From the NCBI RefSeq assembly GCF_902859765.1, contig NZ_CADIJV010000005.1:1-64000 (forward strand): 64,000 nt of DNA, in the 5' to 3' direction. Position numbers and translations under genes: made by a program. Each line of letters begins with the position of its first letter. Position 1 is the first letter of the stretch. The notes below the pieces were generated by a model. It saw nothing but the letters and a program-made list of their open reading frames with translations. It was not told where the DNA came from and searched no databases. This document shows, in pieces, positions 8,641 through 17,898 of this stretch. The stretch comes from Achromobacter pulmonis (GTDB lineage Bacteria > Pseudomonadota > Gammaproteobacteria > Burkholderiales > Burkholderiaceae_B).

Positions 8641-9816
8641 ATGTCCGTCCAGTTGTCCCCCTTGCCCGGCGCCGAGCCGGAATCCTTCGATATCGCGTCG
8701 GTCGCCGAGATCATCGCCGAGCTGCGCGCCGGCCGCATCGTCATCCTGGTCGACGAAGAAGACCGTGAAAATGAAGGCGATCTGGTCATGGCCGCCGAGT
8801 TCGTCACGCCCGAGGCCATCAATTTCATGGTGACCCACGGCCGCGGCCTGGTGTGCCTGACCCTGACCGAAGAACGCTGCCGCCAGTTGGACCTGCCGCT
8901 GATGGCGGCCCGCAACGGCACGCGATACGGCACCAATTTCACCCAGTCGATCGAGGCCGCCGAAGGCGTCGAGACCGGCATTTCGGCCGCCGACCGCGCC
9001 CGCACCATCCAGGTGGCGGTGGCGCGCGACGCCAAGCCGTCCGATCTGGTGCAGCCCGGCCACATCTTCCCGGTGCGCGCGGTGCCCGGCGGCGTGCTGG
9101 TGCGCGCCGGCCATACCGAAGCCGGCTGTGACCTGACCGCCATGGCCGGCCTGACCCCGGCCGCCGTGATCTGCGAGATCCTCAAGCCGGACGGCACCAT
9201 GGCGCGCCTGCCCGACCTGGTCGAATTCGCCCGCGAGCACAGCCTGAAGATCGGCACCATCGCCGACCTGATCCAATACCGCAGCGAGCACGAATCCATC
9301 GTCAAGCGCGTCGGCAAGCGCAGCATGCAGACCGCCTGGGGCACTTTCGAGGCCGTGGCGTACGAAGACGCGGCCACCGGCTCGGCCCACTTGGCGCTGG
9401 TGCACGGCAAGATCGCGCGCGACGTCGAGACCCTGGTGCGCGTGCATGAGCCGGCCTCGGTGCTGGACGTGCTGGATACCGGCGCCAGCCCGCACAGCTG
9501 GGGCGTGGCGCAGGCCCTGCAGGCCATCGCGCAGGCGCCGGCCGGCGTGCTGGTGCTGATGAATTGCCAGTCCTCCACCGAGCACCTGTTCGCGCAGATC
9601 GCCGGCTGGAGCGACCCCAAGGCCAATGCCAACCCCGCCAACGCCGACCGTTTCGGCCTGCGCACCTACGGCATCGGCGCCCAGATCCTGCGCGACCTGA
9701 ACGTGGGCCAGATGAGGCTGCTGGCCCGGCCGCGCAAGATGCCCAACATGGCGGGCTTCTCGCTCACCATTACGGGTTACGATTGCGACCCTCCGAACTC
9801 TCCCGCAACACACTGA
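8641..9816 (+). CDS. ribBA: 3,4-dihydroxy-2-butanone 4-phosphate synthase with degenerate RibA domain (RibBA/RibBX type)
   Basis: 391 residues from the ATG at 8641; a GTG three codons upstream is also possible. The RibB half (1-210) is complete, with [16 protein letters not shown] (38-53) supplying acidic metal ligands and [15 protein letters not shown] (156-170) the catalytic loop. It makes the four-carbon riboflavin precursor from ribulose 5-phosphate. The C-terminal half has the GTP-cyclohydrolase-II fold pattern but lacks the zinc ligands. Where active RibA has a Cys-rich SECLTGD...RCDCG region, this protein reads [17 protein letters not shown] (265-281). GTP cyclohydrolase II activity should therefore come from another gene. 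It is followed 10 bases later by ribH. Confidence 0.93.
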   Translation: MSVQLSPLPGAEPESFDIASVAEIIAELRAGRIVILVDEEDRENEGDLVMAAEFVTPEAINFMVTHGRGLVCLTLTEERCRQLDLPLMAARNGTRYGTNFTQSIEAAEGVETGISAADRARTIQVAVARDAKPSDLVQPGHIFPVRAVPGGVLVRAGHTEAGCDLTAMAGLTPAAVICEILKPDGTMARLPDLVEFAREHSLKIGTIADLIQYRSEHESIVKRVGKRSMQTAWGTFEAVAYEDAATGSAHLALVHGKIARDVETLVRVHEPASVLDVLDTGASPHSWGVAQALQAIAQAPAGVLVLMNCQSSTEHLFAQIAGWSDPKANANPANADRFGLRTYGIGAQILRDLNVGQMRLLARPRKMPNMAGFSLTITGYDCDPPNSPATH

Positions 9817-9826
9817 AGGCCGACAC

Positions 9827-10357
9827 ATGAACCCTTACATCCTCACCCCCGACCTGAACGGCGAAGGGCTGCACATCGGCATCGTACGCGCCCGCTTCAA
9901 TGAAGAGATCGGCCAGGCCGAACTCGAAGCGTGCCTGAAGGAACTGGCCGAACTCGGCGTGGACGAGCGCGACGTGATGGTCGCCACCGTGCCTGGCGCG
10001 CTGGAACTGGGCGTGGCCCTGTCGCACATGGCCGAGACCTTCGAGTTCGACGCCCTGATCGCTCTGGGCGCGGTCATCCGCGGCGAGACCTATCACTTTG
10101 AAGTGGTCAGCAATGAAATGGCCACTGCTATCACCCGTATCTCCCTCGAGACCGGCATCCCGGTCGCCAATGGCGTGCTGACCGTGGACACCGACGAGCA
10201 GGCGCAGGCCCGCGCCGCCGGCAAGGGCCGCGACTGCGCCCAGGTGGCGGTCGAAATGGCCAACCTGGTGGCGGCCCTGGAGCCCGAGGAAGAAGACGAA
10301 GACGACGAAGACGAGGACGAAGATTTTGACGACGAAGAAGACGACGACCAGCGCTGA
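9827..10357 (+). CDS. ribH: 6,7-dimethyl-8-ribityllumazine synthase with acidic C-terminal tail
   Basis: 176 residues. It condenses the pyrimidinedione with the four-carbon phosphate made by the upstream RibB. Family landmarks are [12 protein letters not shown] (start of the fold), [12 protein letters not shown], and [17 protein letters not shown], which contains the phosphate-binding and catalytic-His segment. The standard fold ends near residue 150. A 25-residue tail follows in which 21 residues are Asp or Glu, which is unusual for RibH. The DNA encoding this tail overlaps the nusB start in another frame. Confidence 0.95.
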   Translation: MNPYILTPDLNGEGLHIGIVRARFNEEIGQAELEACLKELAELGVDERDVMVATVPGALELGVALSHMAETFEFDALIALGAVIRGETYHFEVVSNEMATAITRISLETGIPVANGVLTVDTDEQAQARAAGKGRDCAQVAVEMANLVAALEPEEEDEDDEDEDEDFDDEEDDDQR

Positions 10358-10817
10358 TAGCGCGGCGCAGGCCCGCGCCAACGCCCGCAGCGCGCGCCGC
10401 CGTGCGCGCGAATTCGCGCTGCAGGGCGTGTACGCGTGGCTGCTGCGCGGCGGCGAAGGCACGCAGGACGCCGGCGAGATCGACGCCCATCTGCGCGACA
10501 CCGAGGATTTCTCCGAGGCCGACGCGCAGTGGTTCAAGACCTTGCTGCATGGCGTCCTGCGTGAAGCGCCCGCGCTGCGCGAGCGCTTCACGCCCTACGT
10601 CGACCGCCCGCTGGCCGAGTTGTCGCCCGTCGAGCATGGCATCCTGCTGATCGGCAGCTTCGAACTGATCCATCATGTCGAAGTGCCATACAAGGTCGCC
10701 ATCAATGAAGCCGTGGAGCTGGCCAAGTCGTTTGGTGGCACCGACGGCTTCAAGTTCGTCAATGGCGTGCTCGACAAGCTGGCGGCCGACGTGCGTTCGC
10801 ACGAAATGAAGAAGTAG
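10326..10817 (+). CDS. nusB: Transcription antitermination factor NusB
   Basis: 163 residues from a TTG at 10326. No ATG or GTG is available before the conserved [17 protein letters not shown] helix, so the TTG inside ribH is the best start. NusB binds boxA RNA with NusE/S10 during rRNA antitermination. Landmarks are the N-terminal Arg-rich helix, the mid-protein [15 protein letters not shown] and the C-terminal [31 protein letters not shown]. The 32-base overlap with ribH suggests translational coupling. The first residues (TKKTTT) are simply the acidic-tail codons of RibH read in another frame. Confidence 0.94.
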   Translation: MTTKKTTTSADSAAQARANARSARRRAREFALQGVYAWLLRGGEGTQDAGEIDAHLRDTEDFSEADAQWFKTLLHGVLREAPALRERFTPYVDRPLAELSPVEHGILLIGSFELIHHVEVPYKVAINEAVELAKSFGGTDGFKFVNGVLDKLAADVRSHEMKK

Positions 10818-10823
10818 TATTTA

Positions 10824-10862
10824 CCCCCCCCCGAAGCGCTGCGCGCTTCCCCCCCAGGGGGG
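10824..10862. repeat. C/G-tract dyad element after nusB
   Basis: Nine C's are followed by a perfect GAAGCGC-TGC-GCGCTTC hairpin (10833-10849), then a C6-A-G6 dyad (10850-10862). The composite structure looks like an intergenic repeat element of the kind scattered through related genomes. That relation is from memory and not tested here. Confidence 0.5.
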
Positions 10863-10894
10863 CGCCGCTGCGGACCGGCGGAGCCGGATCCGCG

Positions 10895-10925
10895 CGGCCC
10901 GGGTCTGGGGAGGGCCGTTTTTTTT
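10895..10925 (+). terminator. Intrinsic terminator of the ribBA-ribH-nusB unit
   Basis: CGGCCC (10895-10900) pairs with GGGCCG (10912-10917) across an 11-base loop and is followed by eight T's. It lies about 80 bases after the nusB stop. Confidence 0.75.
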
Positions 10926-11040
10926 GGCGACCTTTCTCCTTTTGGAGCGCGCTTTCCGTCCCGTTGGAGCGAACCTCCCTTTGGAACGTGGCCCCTGAGT
11001 GGGAGTCAATACCGGCCTTGTGCCGGACTGCGGAGTTGTC

Positions 11041-12006
11041 GTGGCGTCCGAATTTGATCTGATCGCGCGCTATTTCACGCGCACCGCGCCTGCGGGGCTG
11101 CTGGGCGTGGGGGACGACTGCGCGTTGTTTCCCGTGCCGCCCGGCGAGCAGGTGGCCACCAGCACCGATCTGCTGCTGGAAGGCCGGCATTTCTTTCCCG
11201 ATGTCGATCCCAAGGCGCTGGGGCACAAGGCCCTGGCAGTAAACCTGTCGGACCTGGCCGCCATGGGCGCGCGTCCGATCGGTTGCGTCCTGGGGTTGGC
11301 GTTGCCGCGCCTGGACGAGCCGTGGCTGGCGGCTTTTGCCGATGGTTTTCACGCGCTGGCGGCGGCCCATGGCTGCCCGTTGATCGGCGGCGACACCACG
11401 CGCAGCGGCCATGAACTGGCCATCAGCGTGACCGTGTTCGGCGCCGTGCCGGCCGATCTGGCATTGCGCCGCGCCGGCGCGCGCGTGGACGACGATGTCT
11501 GGGTGTCCGGCGAACTGGGCGCGGCCGACGTGGCCTATCGCTTGCTCGACGGGCAGTACCCGGCCGACGCGGCGCGGTTGGCCGCGGTCCGCGGCGCGCT
11601 GGAGTGGCCCGAGCCGCAGGTGGCGTTGGGCCTGGCGTTGCGCGGCATCGCGCATGCCGCCATCGATATTTCCGACGGTTTGCTGCAGGATCTGGGCCAT
11701 ATCCTGGCGGCCAGCCGGGCGGGCGCGGTGCTGCATGAAGACCGGATGCCCGTGGCTGCCGCGCTGGCCGGCCTGCCCGCCGATCAGGTGCGCCGCGCCG
11801 TCCTGGGCGGCGGCGACGTTTACCAGTTCTGCTTTACCGCGCCGCCGGCGCGGCGTGATGCCGTGCTGGCCGCCGCGCGGACGGCAGGCGCGCGGGTGAC
11901 CCGCGTGGGCCGCATCGTGGCCCAGGCCGGCCTGGCGGTGCTGGACGCAGACGGGCATGCGCTGGCGCAATTGCCCGCGGGCTTCGATCACTTTCCGACT
12001 GCCTGA
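11041..12006 (+). CDS. thiL: Thiamine-monophosphate kinase ThiL
   Basis: 321 residues from the GTG at 11041, chosen because the product then starts VASEFDLIARYF, as ThiL proteins do. An upstream GTG at 10999 adds 14 unrelated residues. The enzyme phosphorylates thiamine monophosphate to the cofactor diphosphate. Visible landmarks are GVGDDCALF, STDLLLEGRHF, NLSDLAAMGARP and GGDTTRSG in the N-terminal AIRS-type domain (metal and ATP binding), plus DISDGLLQDLGHI. It is followed by pgpA in the same direction. Confidence 0.95.
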   Translation: MASEFDLIARYFTRTAPAGLLGVGDDCALFPVPPGEQVATSTDLLLEGRHFFPDVDPKALGHKALAVNLSDLAAMGARPIGCVLGLALPRLDEPWLAAFADGFHALAAAHGCPLIGGDTTRSGHELAISVTVFGAVPADLALRRAGARVDDDVWVSGELGAADVAYRLLDGQYPADAARLAAVRGALEWPEPQVALGLALRGIAHAAIDISDGLLQDLGHILAASRAGAVLHEDRMPVAAALAGLPADQVRRAVLGGGDVYQFCFTAPPARRDAVLAAARTAGARVTRVGRIVAQAGLAVLDADGHALAQLPAGFDHFPTA

Positions 12007-12112
12007 TTGCTCGTCGGCGTTGCGAAGCGCGGCGCCAAACCCTGGCACAATCGCTGCCACAGGCATCGCCAACCCTATTGTCATTCTTGCAGCCATCATC
12101 GGGCCCTCATCC

Positions 12113-12649
12113 ATGTCGTCCTCTTCCCCCCATTCCCCGTCGATGCGCGAACGCTCGCGGGCGGTCTATCCCGCGCTGTCCTGGGTCTGCCGCGATCCGG
12201 GCCGGCTGGTCGCCTTCGGCTTTGGCAGCGGTCTCATCCGGCCCGCCTCGGGCACCTGGGGCACGCTGCTGGCCTGGATCATCTGGGTCGCCGCCGCGCC
12301 GGCCGCCTCCGACCTGGCCATCGGCATTTTCCTGGCGCTGGCTTTCCTGTACGGCTGCTGGGCCTGCGACCGTGTCGGCCGCGAACTCCAGCAGCCCGAT
12401 CATGTCGGAATGGTGTGGGACGAGATGGTGGCGTTCTGGCTGGTGCTGTGGCTGACGCCGGCCGGCTGGTTGTCGCAAGCGCTGGCGTTCGTGCTGTTCC
12501 GCGCGTTCGACATCGTCAAGCCGCCGCCCATCAAGTTCTTCGACGCCCGCCTGAAGGGCGGTTTCGGGGTAATGTGGGACGATATCGTCGCGGCCGGATA
12601 CGCCTTGCTGATCATGGCGCTGGTCGTGCGCACAGGAGTCTTGGGATGA
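12113..12649 (+). CDS. pgpA: Phosphatidylglycerophosphatase A
   Basis: 178 residues from the ATG at 12113. This membrane phosphatase converts phosphatidylglycerophosphate to phosphatidylglycerol. It starts with the PgpA signature region (FGFGSGLIRPASGTWGTLLA) and has hydrophobic membrane segments. The acidic motif DHVGMVWDEMVAFW and the FDIVKPPPIKFFDARLKGG block with MWDDIVAAGYA are characteristic. The last codons overlap the next ATG (ATGA), so translation is coupled to the CinA-like gene. Confidence 0.94.
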   Translation: MSSSSPHSPSMRERSRAVYPALSWVCRDPGRLVAFGFGSGLIRPASGTWGTLLAWIIWVAAAPAASDLAIGIFLALAFLYGCWACDRVGRELQQPDHVGMVWDEMVAFWLVLWLTPAGWLSQALAFVLFRAFDIVKPPPIKFFDARLKGGFGVMWDDIVAAGYALLIMALVVRTGVLG

Positions 12650-13212
12650 ACCAGCAACAGGAAAGCACGCGGTCGAATCTGTCGGCCGAACAACTGGCGC
12701 AGGCCACCGCCTTCGGGCTGGCCGAAAGGCTCGGCGACACGCTGCGGCGCCAGGGCCTGGTGCTGGGCACCGCCGAATCCTGCACCGGCGGCCTGCTGGC
12801 CGGCGCGGTGACGGCGGTAGCGGGGTCCAGCGAATGGTTCGATCGCGGCTTCGTCACCTATAGCAATGACGCCAAGGTCGCCGAGCTGGATGTGTCGCCG
12901 GACGCGTTGCATCACTTCGGCGCGGTCAGCGAGCCGGTGGCGCTGGAAATGGCCAACGGCGTGTTGCTGGCCTCGCCTGCGGCGCAGGTGGCGGTGTCCA
13001 CCACCGGCATCGCCGGCCCGGGCGGCGCCACCCCGGGCAAGCCGGTGGGCATGGTGTGCTTCGGCTTCGCGCAGCGGGTCGGCGACGGCATCAGCAGCCG
13101 CGCCGTCACCCACGTGTTCAGCGGCGACCGCGCGCAGGTACGCCAGCAGGCGGTCGAGTTCGCGTTGCGCGGGGTGCTGGAATTGCTGGGGGCGCCGGCC
13201 AACCGGCGTTGA
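12646..13212 (+). CDS. pncC: Nicotinamide-nucleotide amidase, CinA C-terminal domain protein
   Basis: 188 residues. This single CinA_C domain deamidates NMN to nicotinate mononucleotide in the pyridine-nucleotide salvage cycle. Conserved parts are GTAESCTGGLLAGAVTAVAG (nucleophile Ser region), WFDRGFVTYSNDAK, VSEPVALEMANG and STTGIAGPGGATPGKPVG. The N-terminal MoCF domain of full-length CinA is absent, as in the short PncC forms. An AGGAG site lies at 12634-12638, and the start overlaps the pgpA stop. Confidence 0.92.
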   Translation: MNQQQESTRSNLSAEQLAQATAFGLAERLGDTLRRQGLVLGTAESCTGGLLAGAVTAVAGSSEWFDRGFVTYSNDAKVAELDVSPDALHHFGAVSEPVALEMANGVLLASPAAQVAVSTTGIAGPGGATPGKPVGMVCFGFAQRVGDGISSRAVTHVFSGDRAQVRQQAVEFALRGVLELLGAPANRR

Positions 13213-13249
13213 GGGCACGCGCGCAACGGCGCGGGTCGTGGAGACCATG

Positions 13250-13271
13250 GCGGGGGCCGGGCGGCCCCCGC
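13250..13271. terminator. Hairpin between convergent pncC and pyrF
   Basis: A perfect palindromic GC-rich stem (GCGGGGGCCG with CGGCCCCCGC) lies between two convergent stop codons. There is no T-run, so it is a weak intrinsic terminator at best. Confidence 0.45.
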
Positions 13272-13280
13272 AAACGTCGA

Positions 13281-14099
13281 TCAGCGCACCGCGTTGATCG
13301 CGTCGCGCAGGCCGCGCGCGGCGTCGCCGGCGGCTTGGCGCCAGTTGTCACCGCCGCTGGCGTAGATGATGGCGCGCGAGGAATTGATCATCATGCCGCT
13401 GCGCGCGGCGTTGGCGCCGGCGTTGACGGTGGCGGTGATGTCGCCGCCCTGGGCGCCGATGCCGGGCACCAGCAGCGGCACCGCATCGCCGATGCGCTGG
13501 CGCACCGCGGCCAGTTCGTTCGGGAAGGTCGCGCCCACCACCAGGCCGCACTGGCCGTTGGCGTTCCATTTGTCGGCCACCAGCCCTGCCACGTGCAGGT
13601 ACAGCGGCTCGCCGTTATCCATCTTGAGGAATTGCAGGTCCGAACCGCCGGGGTTGGAGGTGCGGCACAGCACGATCACGCCGCGGTCGCGCCAGGCCAG
13701 GTAGGGCTCGACCGAGTCCAGGCCCATGTACGGGCTGACCGTCAGCGCGTGCGCCTGGTAGCGCTCGTAGGCTTCGCGTGCGTAGTTCTCGGCGGTGGAG
13801 CCGATGTCGCCGCGCTTGGCGTCCAGCACAATGGGCAGGTCGGGATGCTGGTCGCGGATGTGCTGGCACAGCGCTTCGAGCTGGTCTTCGGCGCGGTGCG
13901 CGGCGAAGTAGGCGATCTGCGGCTTGAAGCTGCAGGCATAGGGCGCGGTGGCATCGACGATGTCGCGGCAGAACTGGAAGATCGCGTCGGGCTTGCCCTG
14001 CAGTTCGCGCGGGAAACGCTGCGGGTCGGGATCGAGCCCGACTTGCAGGAGCGAGTTGCTGGTGGTCCAGGCGTGTTCGAGTCTTTGGAGGAAGTTCAT
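13281..14099 (-). CDS. pyrF: Orotidine 5'-phosphate decarboxylase (type 2)
   Basis: 272 residues from the ATG at 14099, preceded by a GGAGG-like site. It catalyses the last step of UMP synthesis. The catalytic tetrad segment [13 protein letters not shown] (92-104; D93, K95, D98) is the family signature. The length and the [14 protein letters not shown] start identify the subfamily-2 enzyme found in many betaproteobacteria. [10 protein letters not shown] is the phosphate-binding loop. It begins 8 bases after the ndh stop and is probably in one operon with it. Confidence 0.95.
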   Translation of the reverse strand: MNFLQRLEHAWTTSNSLLQVGLDPDPQRFPRELQGKPDAIFQFCRDIVDATAPYACSFKPQIAYFAAHRAEDQLEALCQHIRDQHPDLPIVLDAKRGDIGSTAENYAREAYERYQAHALTVSPYMGLDSVEPYLAWRDRGVIVLCRTSNPGGSDLQFLKMDNGEPLYLHVAGLVADKWNANGQCGLVVGATFPNELAAVRQRIGDAVPLLVPGIGAQGGDITATVNAGANAARSGMMINSSRAIIYASGGDNWRQAAGDAARGLRDAINAVR

Positions 14100-14107
14100 G
14101 GGGGCGT

Positions 14108-15427
14108 TCAGTGCAGTTTGACCCGGGGGCGCGTGCGCCGCATGAGCAGGCGCGCCAGGGCCAGGGAGGCGGTGCGTGAGATGCCCAGCACCGCTTTGTG
14201 GTGCATCAGGTGCAGGCTCATGTACATCAGGCGCGCCAGTGTACCGCTTACGAACAGTCCCCGTCCGGCCAGCTTGCCCATCAGGCTGCCCACGCCGGCA
14301 TCCTGGCCCAGCGAGACCAGCGAGCCGTGGTCTTGGTAGACGTAGGGGGCGGTGGGCTCGGCAGCGCGACGCAGCCGCGCGCTGAGCTTCTTGCATAGGT
14401 AGTCGGCCTGCTGGTGCGCGGCCTGGGCGCGCGCCGGCACGGTACGGCCATCGCGCCAGGGTACGGCGCAGCAGTCGCCCAGCGCCAGGATGTGCGGGTC
14501 GGCGGTCTCGAGCCGTTCATTGACCTCGACCTGGCCCAGCCTGTTCAGCGGCAGGTCCAGTTCCGCCAGCAGGGCCGGGCCCTTGATGCCGGCCGCCCAC
14601 ATGCACAACCGCGCGGGGAATTCGCGGCCATCGGCGGTCTTGACGGAATCGGCGGTGACCTCGGAGACCCGGCAGTCGGTCTCGACGCGGATGCCGAGTT
14701 CGGTCAGGCGCGCGGTGGCGGCGGTGGAGATCTTTTCGGGCAGGGCCGACAGGATGCGCGGCGCGCCTTCGACCAGCGTGATCGCCAGGTCGCGCTCGGC
14801 GCGGAAATTCGGCAGGCCGTAGGCGCTGACCACATGGCTGGCCTCGACCAGCTCGACCGCCAGCTCGACGCCAGTGGCGCCGCCGCCGACGATCACCAGG
14901 TCCAGCCGCGCCGACGGGTCGCGCACCTTGGCCTGGTCGACCAGGGCCATGGCCTTGAGCATGGTCAGGCGGAACTGCTCGGCATTTTCGGTGGTATCGA
15001 GCGTGACGGCATGCTCGGCCGCGCCCGGGGTGTTGAAGAAATTGGAGGTGCTGCCCAGCGCCAGCACCAGGGTGTCGTAGGCCAGTTCGCGGCGCGGCAG
15101 CACTTCCTGGCCCTGGGCGTCGGCCACGGCGTCCACGGTGACCTGGCGCCGCTCGCGGTCGACGCCGACCAGCCGACCCTGGGCGAAGGAAAAGCCGTTC
15201 AGGTGCGCCAGCATCAGGTAGGACAGGCCTTCCTGGTGGATATCGAGCGTGCCGGCCGCCGCTTCGTGCAGCGACGGCTTCCAGATGTGGAACGGCCGGC
15301 TGTCGACCAGGGTGATGTGCTGGCGGCCGTGGAGGCGGCCGAGCTTGGCGGCCAGTTCGAGGCCGCCGGCACCCCCGCCGACGATAACGATGCGTTCCGA
15401 AGGGGCTGGCGTCGAGTTGGGCATCAT
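14108..15427 (-). CDS. ndh: Type II NADH:quinone oxidoreductase (NDH-2)
   Basis: 439 residues. A single-subunit, non-proton-pumping NADH dehydrogenase. The FAD Rossmann motif is [16 protein letters not shown] near residue 15 and the NADH motif is [16 protein letters not shown] near 180. GDCCAVPW with the following [11 protein letters not shown] is the family's third FAD-contact region. The last 70 or so residues contain an amphipathic, Arg/Met-rich stretch typical of NDH-2 membrane anchors. The FAD and NADH motif spacing fits NDH-2 better than sulfide:quinone reductase. Confidence 0.92.
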   Translation of the reverse strand: MMPNSTPAPSERIVIVGGGAGGLELAAKLGRLHGRQHITLVDSRPFHIWKPSLHEAAAGTLDIHQEGLSYLMLAHLNGFSFAQGRLVGVDRERRQVTVDAVADAQGQEVLPRRELAYDTLVLALGSTSNFFNTPGAAEHAVTLDTTENAEQFRLTMLKAMALVDQAKVRDPSARLDLVIVGGGATGVELAVELVEASHVVSAYGLPNFRAERDLAITLVEGAPRILSALPEKISTAATARLTELGIRVETDCRVSEVTADSVKTADGREFPARLCMWAAGIKGPALLAELDLPLNRLGQVEVNERLETADPHILALGDCCAVPWRDGRTVPARAQAAHQQADYLCKKLSARLRRAAEPTAPYVYQDHGSLVSLGQDAGVGSLMGKLAGRGLFVSGTLARLMYMSLHLMHHKAVLGISRTASLALARLLMRRTRPRVKLH

Positions 15428-15479
15428 GGCTCCCAGTATAGAGGCGCGGACCCCTTGGCGGGCAAGCCGGCGCCGGAAT

Positions 15480-15878
15480 TCAGTGCATCACGAAACGGCT
15501 GACCGCCACGCCCACCCAGACCGCCACCGTGAACAGCAGCAGCAGCATGACGGCGGCGCTGCCCAGGTCCTTGGCCCGGCCCAGCAGCGGGTGGGTGTCG
15601 ACCGACAGGGCGTCGGCCAGCGCCTCGATCGCGGAATTGAGCAACTCCACCGCCAGCACCAGCACCACGGTGCCGATCAGGAAGAATACTTCGACCGTGG
15701 TGCGCCCGAGGAAGAACGCGGCCGGAATCAGCAGCACGGCCAGCGCCAGTTCCTGGCGGAAAGCGGCCTCGTACTTGATGGCGGCCTGCAGGCCCTGCAG
15801 CGAATAGCGCAGCGCGTTCAGGATGCGGCGCAGGCCGCCGGTGCTTTTGTAGGGCGAGTGGTGCGGATTGGTCGACAT
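15480..15878 (-). CDS. dgkA: Diacylglycerol kinase DgkA
   Basis: 132-residue integral membrane kinase that recycles diacylglycerol to phosphatidate. It has three hydrophobic helices. The catalytic segment VELLNSAIEALAD (77-89, containing E78, N81 and E85) and KDLGSAAV (103-110) match the bacterial DgkA active site. It stands 52 bases upstream of ndh on the same strand and may be transcribed separately. Confidence 0.94.
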   Translation of the reverse strand: MSTNPHHSPYKSTGGLRRILNALRYSLQGLQAAIKYEAAFRQELALAVLLIPAAFFLGRTTVEVFFLIGTVVLVLAVELLNSAIEALADALSVDTHPLLGRAKDLGSAAVMLLLLFTVAVWVGVAVSRFVMH

Positions 15879-16147
15879 GGGGAGCGTAAGAAGGCCTGGT
15901 GTGGCGGCTTTTTAACAGATATGGGTTGCCGGCGTGATGCCATCCGAGACTGGTCGGCAATCCTCCTGCGTTGTGCGGGTAATGCTACGTTACTTTTTGC
16001 CTTCGTTGCGGCCATGCGATACCCTGGCGGCGCGCGGCATCGCGGCGTTGGCCTTCGTCCGCGTCCGCCGTGTGCAATTTTCTATCAACGCGCCGCTTCG
16101 CCCGTCTGGGGGCGGATGCATCGCGGCGCCCTGAGACATTGCCATCC

Positions 16148-17779
16148 ATGCTCGAACGCTTGAATACGGAGTCCCTGTCACGCCTGCCCGCGGACGTGGA
16201 AAAGCCCCCCTATGACCGCAGCCGACTGACACCGGGCATCGTGCATATGGGGCTGGGCGCCTTTCATCGCGCGCACCAGGCGCTGGCCACCGAACTGGCC
16301 ATGGGCGCCAGCCAGGATCTCTCCTGGGGCATTCTCGGCGTGTCGCTGCGCAGTCCCGCGGCGCGCGATGCGCTGACACCGCAGGATGGCCTCTACACCT
16401 TGGCGCTGCGCGACTGCGGCGCGGACGGCGAAGCGCGCGAGTCGCTGCGAGTGGTCGGCGCGGTGCAGCGCGTAATGGTGGCCGGCGAAGATCCGCAGGC
16501 GGTGCTGGAACGCATCGCCTATCCGCAGACGCGCATCGTCAGCCTGACCATCACCGAAAAGGGCTATTGCCACGAACCCGCCACCGGACACCTGCGCTGG
16601 GACGACCCTGACATCCTGCACGACCTGGACAACCCGGTGCGGCCGCGCAGCGCCATCGGCATGCTGGTCCACGGCCTGGCGCTGCGGCGCGAGCGCGGCC
16701 TGCCGCCCCTGACGCTGCTGTCCTGCGACAACCTGCAGGCCAATGGCGATACCTTGCGCAGCCTGGTGCTGGCCTTCGCGCTGCGGCTGGACGCGGCCCT
16801 GACCGGCTGGATCGACGCGCACTGCACCTTTCCCAATTCTATGGTCGACCGCATCGTGCCGGCCACCCATGACGACGACCGCGCGCGCATCGCGCGGCGG
16901 CTGGGCGTGCAGGATGTCGGGCCGGTGGTCGCCGAGCCCTACCTGAATTGGGTGGTCGAGGACAAGTTCGCGGCCGGGCGCCCGGCCTGGGAAGCGGCGG
17001 GCGTGACTTTCGTGGCCAATACCGCGCCCTACGAGCGCCTGAAGCTGCGCATGGTCGACGGCCCGCAGTCGGTGCTGGCCTATCTGGGCGCGCTGCTCGG
17101 GCTGGCCACGATGCGCGAGGCGGTGGCGGTGCCGGCGTTGCGCAGGTTCATCGATGACCTGATGCGCCATGAGATCGCGCCGACGCTCAAGGGCATCCCG
17201 GAGGCCGGCCTGGAAGGCTACCGCGAGCGCTTCCTGGCGCGGGTCGGCAACGCGGCGCTGTCCCACCCGACGCGGCAGGTGGCGATGGACGGCTCGCAGA
17301 AGCTGCCGCCGCACCTGCTGGCCGCGATCCGCGACCGGCTGCGCGGCGGCGACGATATCCGCCGCCTGGCGCTGGCGGTGGCGGCCTGGCTGCACTACCT
17401 GCGCGGCGAAGACGAAAACGGCGCGGGCTATCCGGTCGAGGATCCGCTGGCCGAGTCGCTGGCCAAGCTGGTGGCGCGCGCCGATGTGGCCGCGCGGGCG
17501 GCCGCGCCCAAGCAGGCCGCGTATCGCCGCGCCCTGGTGCTGGCGGGGTATCGGCCGGTGTTCGGCGACCTGGGCGACAAGCCGGTATTCATCAATGCGC
17601 TGGCCGCGCAACTGGAGATCCTGCGCGAACACGGGGTGCTGCATGCGCTGCAAGCCGTGGCGCGCGAGCCCGAGCCCGGCGCCGCGGCCGACAGCGGGGA
17701 AGGGGCCGATGTGGCTCAAGGCGCTGACGCCGATGCCGCGCCGCACCCCCCGCAAGCGGCGGCCCGCGCCGGCGGGTGA
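16148..17779 (+). CDS. Mannitol dehydrogenase / fructuronate reductase family protein with altered active site
   Basis: 543 residues from the ATG at 16148. It is a long-chain polyol dehydrogenase: the N-terminal Rossmann region starts IVHMGLGAFHRAHQA, SCDNLQANG (192-200) contains the conserved Asn195, and the family C-terminal helical domain follows. In characterised members the catalytic Lys is followed by Asn at +5 and His at +8. Here the segment is KLRMVDGPQSVLAYLG: Lys299 is kept, but Asp304 and Gln307 replace Asn and His. Activity may be altered or lost. The Ala/Glu/Asp-rich last 35 residues look like a disordered tail. No sugar-acid pathway genes are adjacent. Confidence 0.82.
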   Translation: MLERLNTESLSRLPADVEKPPYDRSRLTPGIVHMGLGAFHRAHQALATELAMGASQDLSWGILGVSLRSPAARDALTPQDGLYTLALRDCGADGEARESLRVVGAVQRVMVAGEDPQAVLERIAYPQTRIVSLTITEKGYCHEPATGHLRWDDPDILHDLDNPVRPRSAIGMLVHGLALRRERGLPPLTLLSCDNLQANGDTLRSLVLAFALRLDAALTGWIDAHCTFPNSMVDRIVPATHDDDRARIARRLGVQDVGPVVAEPYLNWVVEDKFAAGRPAWEAAGVTFVANTAPYERLKLRMVDGPQSVLAYLGALLGLATMREAVAVPALRRFIDDLMRHEIAPTLKGIPEAGLEGYRERFLARVGNAALSHPTRQVAMDGSQKLPPHLLAAIRDRLRGGDDIRRLALAVAAWLHYLRGEDENGAGYPVEDPLAESLAKLVARADVAARAAAPKQAAYRRALVLAGYRPVFGDLGDKPVFINALAAQLEILREHGVLHALQAVAREPEPGAAADSGEGADVAQGADADAAPHPPQAAARAGG

Positions 17780-17898
17780 ACCCGCGGCGCCGTGGCCATG
17801 GCCGCGGCGCTATCCGTCCGGAGATCGCAGCAGGCGCAGCGCGTCGTTGACGACGGCCCGCGAGCTGCCGTTCCAGGGCTGCCCGGCCTTGCCCGATC

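Noticed and set aside
17780-17898. Minus-strand frame with WNGSSRAVVNDALRLLR downstream of the YihY gene
   Set aside because: It is short, lies after the normal YihY stop in another frame, and could be chance in G+C-rich DNA; a frameshifted tail could not be shown.
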